Positions 15,934 through 24,990 of a stretch of 64,000 nucleotides of DNA are shown here, piece after piece. The position numbers and the translations under genes are program-made. Position 1 is the stretch's first letter. Each line of letters begins with the position of its first letter. Location: assembly GCA_021849295.1 (NCBI GenBank), contig JAJZTA010000004.1:1-64000 (forward strand). Reading direction: 5' to 3'. The notes under the pieces were generated by a model. The model did no database searches, had not been told where the DNA came from, and saw only the letters and a list, made by a program, of their open reading frames with translations. Origin of the DNA: Pseudomonadota bacterium. GTDB taxonomy: Bacteria; Pseudomonadota; Alphaproteobacteria; Micavibrionales; UBA2020.

Positions 15934-16626
15934 ATGCTTCCAGCACAAGTCATTACCGAACACGACGGCTTCATGGTTGTGCGCGACGACCTGCTTCCGG
16001 GCGGCACCAAGCGCCGCGTTCTCTCGCTGATGTTCAACGACATGGCGGCGAAAGAGCTGGTTTATCCCTCCGTCCCCTTCGGCTCGGGCCCCGTTGCCGT
16101 TGCCGAGAGCGCGAGAGACACCGGCAAGACCGCCGTGTTGTTCTACCCCGCCCGCAAGCGCGAAAACTGGAGCCGCCAGATGAAAGACGCGGAAGCCGCA
16201 GGCGCGAAGATCATCCTCGTCGAAGGCGGCAACCTCAAAACCCTGATGAAACGCGCGCGCGACTACGCCGACACCCATGAAGACGCGCGCTGCCTCAAGC
16301 TCGGCTTCGATACGCCCCAGTACATCGACAAACTCGCGGAGATCGCCCGCGCCCTACCCGTGAAGCCCAAGGAAGTCTGGTGTGCCACCGGCACGGGGAC
16401 GATCAGCCGCGCGCTGCAAAAAGCCTGGCCGGAAGCGCAGCATCACGCCGTGGTCATCGACGACCGCGGTTCGACCGGCAACGCGAAACGCCACACGCTG
16501 AAAGAAGCCTTCAATGCGGTCTCCAAGCCGCCGTTCCCCGCCTCGGAACATTTCGAAGCCAAGGCCTGGGGCATCATGAAGCGCAAAGCCCGCCGCGGCG
16601 CGCTGTTCTGGAATGTCGGCGCCTGA
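15934..16626 (+). CDS. PLP-dependent fold-type II-like protein (short)
   Basis: 230 residues from ATG 15934, which has AGGGGA upstream and lies about 30 nt after a near-consensus promoter. The start VVRDDLLPGGTKRRVL resembles the lysine segment of ACC deaminase/tryptophan synthase beta-type enzymes; FGSGPVAVAESARDTGKTAVLFYP resembles the following helix-strand; WCATGTGTISRALQKAWP resembles the phosphate-binding turn. It is much shorter than the usual 320-400 residues, so part of the fold is missing. Substrate unknown. A non-enzymatic role cannot be excluded. Confidence 0.6.
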   Translation: MLPAQVITEHDGFMVVRDDLLPGGTKRRVLSLMFNDMAAKELVYPSVPFGSGPVAVAESARDTGKTAVLFYPARKRENWSRQMKDAEAAGAKIILVEGGNLKTLMKRARDYADTHEDARCLKLGFDTPQYIDKLAEIARALPVKPKEVWCATGTGTISRALQKAWPEAQHHAVVIDDRGSTGNAKRHTLKEAFNAVSKPPFPASEHFEAKAWGIMKRKARRGALFWNVGA

Positions 16627-16677
16627 AACGCGGCGCGATCCGCAAAACTCCGTTTATTACGTATAATTTGTGCGGCA

Positions 16678-16705
16678 TTGACTCTCTGCCGTCTTATGGT
16701 ACTTT
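16678..16705 (+). promoter_or_regulatory. Promoter of the thioredoxin-fusion gene
   Basis: TTGACT (16678-16683), 16-nt spacer, TACTTT (16700-16705), then CACACCCCT, the same arrangement as upstream of the stand-alone domain gene. Confidence 0.55.
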
Positions 16706-16748
16706 TGCACACCCCTAGCACATCATATTTTAGAAAAGGATAGCCCTC

Positions 16749-17342
16749 ATGAAGATTGTTACCGCCGCCGATTTTGAAGCAGAAGTTTTGAAGTCCGAAA
16801 AGCCCGTCCTCGTCGATTTCTTCGCCACCTGGTGCGGCCCGTGCAAGTCGCTCGCGCCCATCCTCGAGCAGATCGCCGTTGAAAAAGCCGACAGCCTGAA
16901 AATCGTCAAGGTCGACGTCGACGCTTCTCCGGAGCTGGCGCAACAATACGGCATCCGCGCCATGCCGACCATGATGGTCTTCAAGGACGGCGACCCCGTC
17001 GCGACCAAAATCGGTGCGGCCCCGAAATCCGCCCTCGTCAAATGGATCGATGCCGCCGTATCGGCCGAGAAGATCACCCTCTCCGACAACGACAAGAAGA
17101 AGCTGATGGACGCCTTCAACGAAGCCGTCAACAAGTCGCCCGACGCCGACACCCCGACCTCGCTGCTCACCGCCGACGGTTCGGAAACCACGCTGCGCAA
17201 GGCGATCGAAAAAGAAATCAAGGACGGCAGCGTATTCAAGCAGGTCGAAGCCCTGCTAAACGCGACGCAAATGCCGCTTGACGAGTTCATCAAGGGCCTC
17301 AAGCAAACCGGTCTCGCGCTGCCCAAGCCGCCGAAACCGTAA
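16749..17342 (+). CDS. Thioredoxin fused to an uncharacterised C-terminal domain
   Basis: 197 residues. Residues 1-106 are a standard thioredoxin with the redox site WCGPC (Cys29, Cys32) and cis-proline Pro73 in AMPT. Residues 109-197 are an extra domain not found on ordinary TrxA, nearly the same as the stand-alone 89-residue protein encoded at 15515. The thioredoxin part should reduce disulphides in the cytoplasm; the extra domain may recruit a client or partner. AAAAGGATA precedes the ATG and a terminator follows at 17368. Confidence 0.92.
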   Translation: MKIVTAADFEAEVLKSEKPVLVDFFATWCGPCKSLAPILEQIAVEKADSLKIVKVDVDASPELAQQYGIRAMPTMMVFKDGDPVATKIGAAPKSALVKWIDAAVSAEKITLSDNDKKKLMDAFNEAVNKSPDADTPTSLLTADGSETTLRKAIEKEIKDGSVFKQVEALLNATQMPLDEFIKGLKQTGLALPKPPKP

Positions 17343-17367
17343 GCTTAGGAACTCTTACTTAATATAA

Positions 17368-17401
17368 TAAGGGCGCAAGTTTCCAAGCTTGCGCCCTTAT
17401 G
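17368..17401. terminator. Terminator after the thioredoxin-fusion gene
   Basis: ATAAGGGCGCAAG and CTTGCGCCCTTAT form a perfect 13-bp stem around an 8-nt loop. The A/T ends suit either strand, though the T-run is short. Confidence 0.8.
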
Positions 17402-17414
17402 CTATGAATAGTCC

Positions 17415-17954
17415 ATGATTGAAACCGAAAGACTGATCCTGCGCCGCTGGAAAAATGAAGACCTCGCACCCTTCGCCGCGATCAACGCCGACCCCAAAGT
17501 GATGGAATTCATCGGCCCGCCGAAGACGCAGGAGAAAACGTGGGAGATGATGCTGGCGATCGAGCACAGCTTCATCTTCAACGACTACGGACTCTACGCG
17601 GCGGAGCTGAAAGACACCAAAGAGATGATCGGCTTCGTCGGCTGCTGGGCGCCGGACTTCGAAACCCATTTCACCCCCTGCATCGAGATCGGCTGGCGGC
17701 TGGCGGCGGCGCACTGGGGCAAGGGCCTCGCCCCCGAGGGCGCGCGCGCCGTTCTCGATGATATGTTCAAACGGGACGGCATATCCGAAATCGTCAGCTT
17801 TACCGCCGTCATCAACAAAAAATCCATGCGGGTGATGGAAAAACTGGGCATGAAAACCGACCCGCGCGACAATTTCGACCACCCCGCATTGACGGGTGAC
17901 AACCCGCTCCGTCCCCATGTATTATACAGGGCGAACAAGGACGAATGGCGCTGA
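17415..17954 (+). CDS. GNAT acetyltransferase, RimJ/RimL type
   Basis: 179 residues. IETERLILRRWKNEDLAPFAAI at the start and EIGWRLAAAHWGKGLAPEGARAVL (acetyl-CoA loop) are typical of the RimJ/RimL branch that acetylates protein N-termini or small amines. FTAVINKKSMRVMEKLGM is the usual last strand-helix. Acceptor unknown. The next gene starts 1 nt after the stop. Confidence 0.9.
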   Translation: MIETERLILRRWKNEDLAPFAAINADPKVMEFIGPPKTQEKTWEMMLAIEHSFIFNDYGLYAAELKDTKEMIGFVGCWAPDFETHFTPCIEIGWRLAAAHWGKGLAPEGARAVLDDMFKRDGISEIVSFTAVINKKSMRVMEKLGMKTDPRDNFDHPALTGDNPLRPHVLYRANKDEWR

Positions 17955-17955
17955 C

Positions 17956-18705
17956 ATGTCAAAACTGATCATCCCCAAAATCATCGGCCACCGCGGCGCC
18001 TGCGCCTACGCGCCGGAAAACACGCTCGCCTCGATCCACGCCGCCGCCGACCTCGGCGTCGAATGGGTGGAGATGGACGTGAAGCTCACCCGCGACAACG
18101 TGCCGGTCATCTTCCACGACGAAGACCTGAACCGCTGCACCGGCGGCTCCGGCCTCGTCGCCGAGACGGATTTCAAGGACCTGCGGGAACTCGACGCCGG
18201 CGCGTGGTTCGGCGAAAGTTTCATAGGTGAAAAAATCCCTACGCTCGAAGAAGCGCTCAACGCGGTGATCGACCGCAACCTCGGCCTCAACCTCGAAATC
18301 AAGCCCTGCCCGGGACGCGAGGTGGAAACGGCGGAAGTCGCGCTCGACTTCGCCACGCGCATCTGGCCGGACGACGCGCCGCCGCCGCTGATCTCCAGCT
18401 TCAGCTACGTCAGCCTTGAGAGCGCCATGGACATGCTGGAAGAATGGCCGCGCGGCGTTTTGATCGACGAATATTTCGACGGGTGGCGCGACATCGCCGC
18501 GCATCTCGACGCGCACACCGTCAACATCAACGGCCTGACAGTGACGCCCGAACAGCTGGAGGATTATCTCGCCTTCGGCAAGCCCGTCCTCGCCTACACC
18601 ATCGACGACCCCGCCAGGGCGCAAGACCTGTTCGACCGCGGCGTCGCCGGCGTCTTCTCCAACTGCCCCGACGTCATCCGCGAGGAAATCGAAACGCTGC
18701 ATTAA
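17956..18705 (+). CDS. ugpQ: Glycerophosphodiester phosphodiesterase
   Basis: 249 residues, cytoplasmic type without signal peptide. Hydrolyses glycerophosphodiesters to glycerol-3-phosphate and an alcohol. IIGHRGACAYAPENTLASI (His-Arg, Glu), WVEMDVKLTRDNVPVIFHD (metal ligands and second His), and GLNLEIKPCPGRE are the family motifs. ATG 17956 is chosen because it follows the previous stop directly and matches the family start. The symbol follows the short soluble UgpQ-like form. Confidence 0.9.
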   Translation: MSKLIIPKIIGHRGACAYAPENTLASIHAAADLGVEWVEMDVKLTRDNVPVIFHDEDLNRCTGGSGLVAETDFKDLRELDAGAWFGESFIGEKIPTLEEALNAVIDRNLGLNLEIKPCPGREVETAEVALDFATRIWPDDAPPPLISSFSYVSLESAMDMLEEWPRGVLIDEYFDGWRDIAAHLDAHTVNINGLTVTPEQLEDYLAFGKPVLAYTIDDPARAQDLFDRGVAGVFSNCPDVIREEIETLH

Positions 18706-18722
18706 CAAGAAAGAAAAAAAGA

Positions 18723-19484
18723 ATGACTGCCGAAAAGCCGATCGTCTGCATCCTCGCCAACAATATCCTGCAAAACAACGCCCCCGCGCAGGCCGTCAAG
18801 CAGCAATACATCCTCCCGCTGGTCGAGGTCGCGGACGCGGCGCCGCTGATGCTGCCCGCCATCGGCGAAAATTTCAGCCTCAAAAGCATTGCTTCCAGAA
18901 TAGACGGGCTGCTGCTGACCGGATCGCCGAGCCACGTCAACCCCGCGAACTACGGCTGCGAGCGCCTCTTCGAAGACGAGAGGCTCGACACGGTGCGCGA
19001 TGCGACGTCGCTGCCGCTGTTGCGCGACGCGCTGGAGCTGGACATCCCGACCCTCGCCATCTGCCGCGGATTTCAGGAGATGAACGTCGCCTTCGGCGGT
19101 ACGCTGCACCAGTTCGTGCACAAGCTGCCGGGCAAGCTCGACCACCGCGAGCCGGAAAAATTCCGCAAGCCGGAGAACTCCGGCGCAAAGGAGCAATACG
19201 AATATCAGGCGCACAACATCCGCGCGCAGACCGGCGGCCTGTTTGAAAAGCTGGGCCTGCCGCAGAAGTTCATGACCAACTCGCTCCATACGCAGGGCGC
19301 CGACAAGATCGGCAAGGGGCTTTTTGTCGAAGGCATTTGCGAAGACGGGCTGGTCGAGGCGCTGTCCGCACCCGGCAAACGCTTTTTCCTCGGCGTGCAG
19401 TGGCATCCGGAAGGCGATTTCCGCCGCAATCCCGTTTCAAAACAGATATTCGAGGCGTTCGGGCGCGCTCTGCACCGGAAGTAG
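18723..19484 (+). CDS. Class I glutamine amidotransferase-like hydrolase (peptidase C26)
   Basis: 253 residues. The nucleophile elbow TLAICRGFQEMN, with GLLLTGSPSHVNP before it and VQWHPEGDF at the end, gives the Cys-His-Glu triad of gamma-glutamyl-GABA hydrolase (PuuD-like) proteins. Substrates of that family are gamma-glutamyl amides of polyamines or amino acids; which one is used here cannot be seen. It follows the phosphodiesterase by 17 nt and is convergent with the CDGSH gene, 4 nt apart. Confidence 0.88.
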   Translation: MTAEKPIVCILANNILQNNAPAQAVKQQYILPLVEVADAAPLMLPAIGENFSLKSIASRIDGLLLTGSPSHVNPANYGCERLFEDERLDTVRDATSLPLLRDALELDIPTLAICRGFQEMNVAFGGTLHQFVHKLPGKLDHREPEKFRKPENSGAKEQYEYQAHNIRAQTGGLFEKLGLPQKFMTNSLHTQGADKIGKGLFVEGICEDGLVEALSAPGKRFFLGVQWHPEGDFRRNPVSKQIFEAFGRALHRK

Positions 19485-19488
19485 GTCT

Positions 19489-19731
19489 TTAAACCTTCTC
19501 GTGGCTGCCGTCGCAGAACGGTTTGGCGCCGCTGTGCTTGCACATGCAGAAATAGACGGTTTCGGATTTTTCCGCCTTGTGAATGACCGGAGAAAACGCC
19601 GAACCGCTGTGCGAGCCGTCGCAGAACGGCTGCTTGCCGGATTTTCCGCAGGCGCACCAGGCGTAGGTTTTTCCGGCCTCGACCTCCACGGCCATCGGTT
19701 CGCGCGCGGCGACTGTCGGTTCTTCTGCCAT
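19489..19731 (-). CDS. Two-motif CDGSH iron-sulphur protein
   Basis: 80 residues from ATG 19731. Two CDGSH-type clusters are visible, CACGKSGKQPFCDGSH and CMCKHSGAKPFCDGSH, each with three Cys and one His for a [2Fe-2S] cluster. This is the small bacterial tandem type, with no membrane anchor. It begins 2 nt after the fabI stop, so it is probably the last gene of the fabA-fabB-fabI transcript. The function in bacteria is little known; electron transfer or cluster storage are guesses. Confidence 0.9.
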   Translation of the reverse strand: MAEEPTVAAREPMAVEVEAGKTYAWCACGKSGKQPFCDGSHSGSAFSPVIHKAEKSETVYFCMCKHSGAKPFCDGSHEKV

Positions 19732-19732
19732 G

Positions 19733-20563
19733 TCAATGTTCTCCGTTTCCGTTGCCGTTGGTCGCGGCGATTTCGTCGAATGTTTCCGTGCGCGGCATGC
19801 CGATGACGTTGAAGCCGCAATCGACATAATGGTTCTCGCCCGTCACCGCCGATGACAGATCGGAGAGGAAATAGAGCGCGGAATTGCCGATTTCCTCCAG
19901 CGTGACAGAGCGCTTCAAAGGCGAGGCCTTGGTGGTGAACTTGAAGGTGTGGCGCGCGTTGCCGATCACCGCGCCCGCGAGCGTGCGCATCGGCCCCGCA
20001 GAGATCGAATTGACGCGGATGCCGAGTGGGCCCAAATCAGCCGCAAGATAGCGCACCGAAGCTTCCAGCGCCGCTTTGGCCACGCCCATGACGTTGTAGT
20101 TTGGCATCACGCGCTCGGAGCCGAGGTAGCTGAGCGTGATCAGGCTGCCGCCGTCCTTCATCAGTTTCTTGGCGCGCCGCGCGACGGAGGTGAAGGAATA
20201 GCAGGAGATGTGCAGCGAGTTGAGGAAGTTTTGCAACGAGGTATCGACGTAATGGCCGCTCAGCTCGTCCTTGTTCGAATAGGCGACGGCATGGACGACG
20301 AAATCGATCTTGCCCCACTCTTTTTCCAGCGTTGCGAAAACCTGATCGAGATCATCTTCCTTCGCCACGTCGCAAGGCAGCACCAGCTTCGCGCCGAGGC
20401 TTTCCGCCAGCGGCTTGACGCGCTTGCCGAAAGCGTCGCCCTGATAGGTGAAGGCCATTTCCGCGCCGTGAGCGTGCAGCGCCTTGGCAATGCCCCAGGC
20501 AATGGAGTGGTCGTTGGCCACCCCCATGATCAGACCGCGCTTGCCCTTCATAAGCTTATCCAT
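19733..20563 (-). CDS. fabI: Enoyl-[acyl-carrier-protein] reductase (NADH)
   Basis: 276 residues, short-chain dehydrogenase fold. Completes each round of fatty acid elongation by reducing trans-2-enoyl-ACP. GLIMGVANDHSIAWGIAKAL (cofactor site), VHAVAYSN, and YNVMGVAK with the FabI-type Y-x6-K spacing; the last part SSAVTGENHYVDCGFNVIGM is diagnostic for FabI. It follows fabB by 2 nt and ends with a Gly/Asn-rich tail. Confidence 0.97.
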   Translation of the reverse strand: MDKLMKGKRGLIMGVANDHSIAWGIAKALHAHGAEMAFTYQGDAFGKRVKPLAESLGAKLVLPCDVAKEDDLDQVFATLEKEWGKIDFVVHAVAYSNKDELSGHYVDTSLQNFLNSLHISCYSFTSVARRAKKLMKDGGSLITLSYLGSERVMPNYNVMGVAKAALEASVRYLAADLGPLGIRVNSISAGPMRTLAGAVIGNARHTFKFTTKASPLKRSVTLEEIGNSALYFLSDLSSAVTGENHYVDCGFNVIGMPRTETFDEIAATNGNGNGEH

Positions 20564-20565
20564 GA

Positions 20566-21789
20566 TTACTGCCCTCTGAAACGCGACAGCGCCAGCGTGC
20601 AGTTCGTGCCGCCGAAGCCGAAGGAGTTGGAGAGCACCGTCTCGTGCGCCACGTTATCTTCGCGCTTCAAGACGATGGGCAGGCCTTCCGCCGCGGGATC
20701 GAGCGTCTCGACGTTGGCCGAGGCGCAGATGAATTTGTGCTTCATCATCAGAAGGCAATAGATCGCCTCCTGCACGCCGGTCGCGCCGAGGCTGTGGCCG
20801 GTCAGCGACTTGGTCGAGCTGAATTTCGGCACTTTATCGCCGAAGACTTCTTTCATCGCGGAGAGTTCCGCGCCGTCGCCCACCGGCGTCGAGGTGCCGT
20901 GGGTGTTGATGTAGGAGACGGGCGTTTTGACGGTGGCCAGCGCCTGCCGCATGCAGCGCACCGCGCCTTCGCCCGAGGGGGCGACCATGTCGTAGCCGTC
21001 GGACGTCGCGCCGTAGCCGGTGACTTCGGCGTAGATCTTCGCGCCGCGCGCTTTGGCGTGTTCCAGTTCTTCCAGCACCACCGCTCCGCCGCCGCCGGCG
21101 ATGACGAAGCCGTCGCGGTTGGCGTCGTAGGCGCGGGAGGCCTTGGCCGGCTCCTGATTGTATTTGGAGGACAATGCGCCCATCGCGTCGAACAGCAAAG
21201 TCAATGACCAGTCCAGTTCCTCGCCGCCGCCGGCGAACATCACGTCCTGCTTGCCCCACTGGATCATCTCGACGGCGTTGCCGATGCAGTGCGCCGAGGT
21301 CGCGCAGGCCGAGGTGATGGAATAATTGACGCCCTTGATCTTGAACGGCGTGGCGAGGCAGGCGGAATTGGTCGACGACATGCAGCGCGTCACCATGTAA
21401 GGCCCGATGCGCTTGGGGCCTTTTTCGCGGCAAACATCGAAAGATTCGAGCAGGTTCTTGGTCGAAGGCCCGCCCGAGCCCATGATCAGGCCGGTGCGCT
21501 CGTTGGAGATGTCTTTTTCCTCAAGGCCGGAATCCTTGATCGCCTGATCGAGAGAAATATAGTTGTAGGCCGCGCCGTCGCCCATGAAGCGCAGCAGCTT
21601 GCGGTCCACCAGCGCCGCGATGTCGATGTTCGGACGGCCCTCGACGTGGCTGCGGAAGCCCACCTCGGCGTATTTTTCGGAGAAGACGATGCCTGACTTC
21701 CCGTCTTTCAAAGATTGGGTGACTTCGTCCTGATTGTTGCCAATGCAGGAGACGATGCCGATGCCGGTGACGACGACGCGTCGTGTCAT
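20566..21789 (-). CDS. fabB: 3-oxoacyl-[acyl-carrier-protein] synthase I
   Basis: 407 residues, thiolase fold. Condenses malonyl-ACP with acyl-ACP and, in FabA/FabB bacteria, extends the unsaturated branch. Catalytic Cys in [16 protein letters not shown], the two histidines in [12 protein letters not shown] and [11 protein letters not shown], and the C-terminal [12 protein letters not shown] are all present. The pairing with fabA directly upstream supports FabB over FabF. Confidence 0.96.
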   Translation of the reverse strand: MTRRVVVTGIGIVSCIGNNQDEVTQSLKDGKSGIVFSEKYAEVGFRSHVEGRPNIDIAALVDRKLLRFMGDGAAYNYISLDQAIKDSGLEEKDISNERTGLIMGSGGPSTKNLLESFDVCREKGPKRIGPYMVTRCMSSTNSACLATPFKIKGVNYSITSACATSAHCIGNAVEMIQWGKQDVMFAGGGEELDWSLTLLFDAMGALSSKYNQEPAKASRAYDANRDGFVIAGGGGAVVLEELEHAKARGAKIYAEVTGYGATSDGYDMVAPSGEGAVRCMRQALATVKTPVSYINTHGTSTPVGDGAELSAMKEVFGDKVPKFSSTKSLTGHSLGATGVQEAIYCLLMMKHKFICASANVETLDPAAEGLPIVLKREDNVAHETVLSNSFGFGGTNCTLALSRFRGQ

Positions 21790-21813
21790 GAGATTGTCCT
21801 TAAGAGTTCAGAG

Positions 21814-22368
21814 TTACATTGCGCGGGGGTTTTCGAACAGACCGACCTTAAGATCGTTGCATTCGTAGATCACCTTGCCGTCGACTTCGACCACGCCGTC
21901 GCCGATGCCCAGCACCAGACGGCGGTTGATGATGCGCTTGATGTTGACGCAGTAGGTGACTTTTTTAGCTTCCGGCAGCACCTGCCCCGTGAATTTCACC
22001 TCGCCGACGCCGAGCGCGCGGCCGGAGCCGGGCGCGCCCGTCCAGCCGAGGTAGAAGCCGAGCAGTTGCCAGACGGCATCAAGGCCGAGGCAGCCCGGCA
22101 TGACCGGATCGCCCTCGAAATGGCAGTTGAAGAACCAGAGGTCGGGCTTGATGTCCAGCTCGGCGACGATCTCGCCCTTGCCGTGGGCGCCGCCCTCGCT
22201 CGAAACGTTGGTGATGCGGTCGAACATCAGCATGGGGGGCAGCGGCAGCTTGGCGTTGCCGGGGCCGAACAATTGCCCCTTGCCGCAGGAAATCAGGTCG
22301 TCATACGAATAACTGGATTTGGGTTGAAAGCTCATATCTTCTTTAACGTTAAGGTTGGATTTCTGCAC
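21814..22368 (-). CDS. fabA: 3-hydroxydecanoyl-ACP dehydratase/isomerase
   Basis: 184 residues, hot-dog fold. Makes trans-2-decenoyl-ACP and isomerises it to the cis-3 form, the entry to anaerobic unsaturated fatty acid synthesis. [24 protein letters not shown] holds the catalytic histidine, the acid lies in the GCLGLDA helix, and [13 protein letters not shown] is the family motif. A GGGAG-type ribosome site precedes the start. First gene of fabA-fabB-fabI-CDGSH. Confidence 0.96.
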   Translation of the reverse strand: MQKSNLNVKEDMSFQPKSSYSYDDLISCGKGQLFGPGNAKLPLPPMLMFDRITNVSSEGGAHGKGEIVAELDIKPDLWFFNCHFEGDPVMPGCLGLDAVWQLLGFYLGWTGAPGSGRALGVGEVKFTGQVLPEAKKVTYCVNIKRIINRRLVLGIGDGVVEVDGKVIYECNDLKVGLFENPRAM

Positions 22369-22383
22369 GGTCTCTCCCTTCCT

Positions 22384-23337
22384 TCAGGCTGGAATAACAT
22401 GCTCCTTATACTGGGTGCCCAGAATCATGCCGGTTTTCGCTAGGGATTTTGCAATACTTGGGTGAATCTGTCCAACATCTTCAACAGATATTACGGCAAC
22501 CATCCGCCCCGCTGCCTTGGCAACCGCGACTGCACGCCCCAGAGGATCGTCTAACCCTATCAAAACAAAGAATTCTTCAATCGACGGTTTTATTTCCTTA
22601 AGATATTGGGGAATTTTCTTGTCGTCGACGTCGTTGGCGGCGGCGAGCGCGGCCCAGTTTTTCGTGCCCGGCGTGCCGTGGCGCAGCGATTCCCGCACCA
22701 TGACGTTGAGCAGGTCCTTGTCGGTGCCTTCGGGCAGCTTCATCTCGTCCTCGGCGACGTGGAAGTAATAGCCCGCGACGGCGCCGATGCCGACCAGAGA
22801 TTCCGAGGTGGCGTGGGCGTTGTCGGTCATGAAGTCCTCGACCAGAAAATCGCAGAAATCCTGCGTCGCCATTTCGAACGTCAGGGATTCAATGACGCAC
22901 TCCACCATCAGACGCAGCATGCGGTCGCGGGCATAGCCTTCCTTTTCCCACAGCGGCACGTCGTTGATGATGAGGGCGATGGCGATTTCGTGCAGGTCGT
23001 CCAGCCCCTTGGGCAGCTTCTCGGCGGTGTTGCGCGCAAGCAGGCGGCCCAGCTCCGTATCGTGATCGATCACGGTGGCGAGCGGCATCAGCGCGTCCGG
23101 CTCCGCGCTGTCCGACGGATCGGTGCGCAGCAGGTCGGCGATGCGGTGGAAAGCCTGTTCCATGATGATGTCCGGCTCTTCGTATTCGAGCAGCGTCTCG
23201 GTCATCAACCCCGCGTAAATGCAGAGCGCACGCAGCATCCGCGCCTTCGGATCCTTGTCCTTGATCAGCGTGCCAATCCGCGTCTGGATGTTTTTCGCTT
23301 CCTCTTTCAGCCGTTCCTGAGAGTCGGGAGATGTCAA
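22384..23337 (-). CDS. Unknown helical protein upstream of fabA
   Basis: 317 residues, nearly all helix, acidic, with no signal peptide, membrane segment or motif I recognise. Ends 15 nt before fabA and may share its transcript. The last 80 or so codons (22384-22618) use many AT-ending codons (ATA, TTT, GTT, CTA) unlike the GC-rich first three quarters, although the frame is unbroken. That change could be a recombination junction. The function is open. Confidence 0.65.
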   Translation of the reverse strand: MTSPDSQERLKEEAKNIQTRIGTLIKDKDPKARMLRALCIYAGLMTETLLEYEEPDIIMEQAFHRIADLLRTDPSDSAEPDALMPLATVIDHDTELGRLLARNTAEKLPKGLDDLHEIAIALIINDVPLWEKEGYARDRMLRLMVECVIESLTFEMATQDFCDFLVEDFMTDNAHATSESLVGIGAVAGYYFHVAEDEMKLPEGTDKDLLNVMVRESLRHGTPGTKNWAALAAANDVDDKKIPQYLKEIKPSIEEFFVLIGLDDPLGRAVAVAKAAGRMVAVISVEDVGQIHPSIAKSLAKTGMILGTQYKEHVIPA

Positions 23338-23359
23338 AATTCAGCTTCTTTCTTCTTTT

Positions 23360-23872
23360 TTACTTTTTAAAAGTCTCTTTCGGCAAGACGCCCCAGACGT
23401 TCTGCCGCTCGATCCATCCGCCGTATCCCGCAATGCTGATACGGCACCATGCTTCGGTGCAGCGGTCAAGCTCCGCGATCACGCCGGCCTCGAGCTTGAC
23501 GACAGGCCGTGAATCCGTCTCCGGATCGTCGCGCATGACGTGTTCGCCGCCGGTGATAATAACCGCCCTTTTTCCAGAAAGCAAGTCTCTATAAACCCAG
23601 CCTTCATCGCCTTCTTTATCGCGGATTTTGCGCCAGCCGTTGAACTGCTTGACGATCTCGACGGGCAGGCCTTCCTTCTTCAGCACGACCGTGATGGGAT
23701 AGCGCAGGCCCGGACCCGTGCGGACGTTGACCTTGTCCGAACCAAGCGTGGCAAAGCGCGGAACGGGCAATTTAGGCGCCAGAGGGTCCTGAAAAGAGGC
23801 GTGCGCCGCAGCGGCGCAAAGGCCAAAAACAACCGCTACTGCAAGACAAAAAACGTTCCTCATGATGCGCAA
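23360..23872 (-). CDS. Exported SH3-domain protein
   Basis: 170 residues with an N-terminal signal peptide (NVFCLAVAVVFGLCAAAAHA, cleavage after AHA). Two SH3-like repeats follow: KVNVRTGPGLRYPITVVLKK with GWRKIRDKEGDEGWVYRDLL, and VVKLEAGVIAELDRCTEAWC with GGWIERQNVWGV. Bacterial SH3 domains of this kind usually bind peptidoglycan or act in the periplasm. The start could be Met1 or Met4. It lies 22 nt upstream of the unknown helical gene, same strand. Confidence 0.85.
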   Translation of the reverse strand: MRIMRNVFCLAVAVVFGLCAAAAHASFQDPLAPKLPVPRFATLGSDKVNVRTGPGLRYPITVVLKKEGLPVEIVKQFNGWRKIRDKEGDEGWVYRDLLSGKRAVIITGGEHVMRDDPETDSRPVVKLEAGVIAELDRCTEAWCRISIAGYGGWIERQNVWGVLPKETFKK

Positions 23873-23961
23873 AGGATAAGCGCAAAATCCGGCCTATCCA
23901 ACCTTTTTTTCCGGTTGCTTTTTAACTCGACTTTTTATTCATAATACTGTAAAAGTGCGAC

Positions 23962-24978
23962 ATGGACATGGCGCGCAAAACAACCGGAAAAAAACTGGAC
24001 CGCAGGATCTCGGTCGCCCCGATGATGGGCTGGACGGACAGGCACGACCGCTATTTCCTGCGCCTGATCTCGCCGAACGCCCTGCTTTATACCGTGATGC
24101 TGACCACGGGCGCGCTGATCCACGGCAGGAAGCTGGAAATCCTCGACTACAATCCCGAGGAACATCCCGTCGCGCTGCAGCTCGGCGGCGCCGATCCCAA
24201 AGACCTCGCCACATGCGCGAAGCTGGGCGAACAATACGGCTACGACGAAATCAACCTCAACTGCGGGTGCCCGAGCGAACGCGTGCAAAACGGCAGCTTC
24301 GGCGCCTGCCTGATGGCGGAGCCGCAACTGGTCGCCGACTGCGTGGACGCGATGAAGCAGGAAGTTTCCATCCCCGTCACGGTCAAGACGCGCATTGGGA
24401 TAGGCACCGATGGTGCCGCGGGCATCGACGAACAGGATTCCTACGGCTTTCTGACCGACTTTATCGGCGCGAGCGCAGGTTCCGGCTGCGAGGTCTTCAT
24501 CATCCATGCGCGCAAGGCGTGGCTGAACGGTCTTTCCCCCGCCGAAAACCGCAGCGTGCCGCCGCTGCGCTACGACGTGGTGCAACAACTGAAACGCGAC
24601 TTTCCGCGACAGACGTTCATCCTCAATGGCGGCATCAAAACGCTCGACGGCGTGCGGCAGGGCCTCAAGGACACCGACGGCGTGATGATCGGCCGCGAGG
24701 CCTATCAAAACCCCTATTTTCTGGCGGAGATCGAGCGCGAAATTTTCAACACCCCAAACGTGCGCACGCGCGGCGAAATCATGGAGGCGATGATGCCCTA
24801 TATCAGCCGCTGCCTCGCCGCTGGCGTCGAATTAAAAGACATCACACGGCATATCCTCGGCCTTTACAACGGCCTGCCCGGCGCGCGCCGCTGGCGGCAG
24901 GTCTTGAGTCAGGATGCATACAAACCAGCCGCGAACGAAAACGTGGTGATGGAAGCTTTGAAGCAGATCAGGCAATAA
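23962..24978 (+). CDS. dusA: tRNA-dihydrouridine synthase A
   Basis: 338 residues, FMN-dependent TIM barrel that reduces U20/U20a in the tRNA D-loop. [22 protein letters not shown] opens the barrel; [22 protein letters not shown] contains the catalytic cysteine of the GCPS turn; [14 protein letters not shown] and LNGGIKTL complete the DusA-type signature. Monocistronic and divergent from the SH3 gene. Confidence 0.95.
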   Translation: MDMARKTTGKKLDRRISVAPMMGWTDRHDRYFLRLISPNALLYTVMLTTGALIHGRKLEILDYNPEEHPVALQLGGADPKDLATCAKLGEQYGYDEINLNCGCPSERVQNGSFGACLMAEPQLVADCVDAMKQEVSIPVTVKTRIGIGTDGAAGIDEQDSYGFLTDFIGASAGSGCEVFIIHARKAWLNGLSPAENRSVPPLRYDVVQQLKRDFPRQTFILNGGIKTLDGVRQGLKDTDGVMIGREAYQNPYFLAEIEREIFNTPNVRTRGEIMEAMMPYISRCLAAGVELKDITRHILGLYNGLPGARRWRQVLSQDAYKPAANENVVMEALKQIRQ

Positions 24979-24990
24979 AAATGCCGCCGG

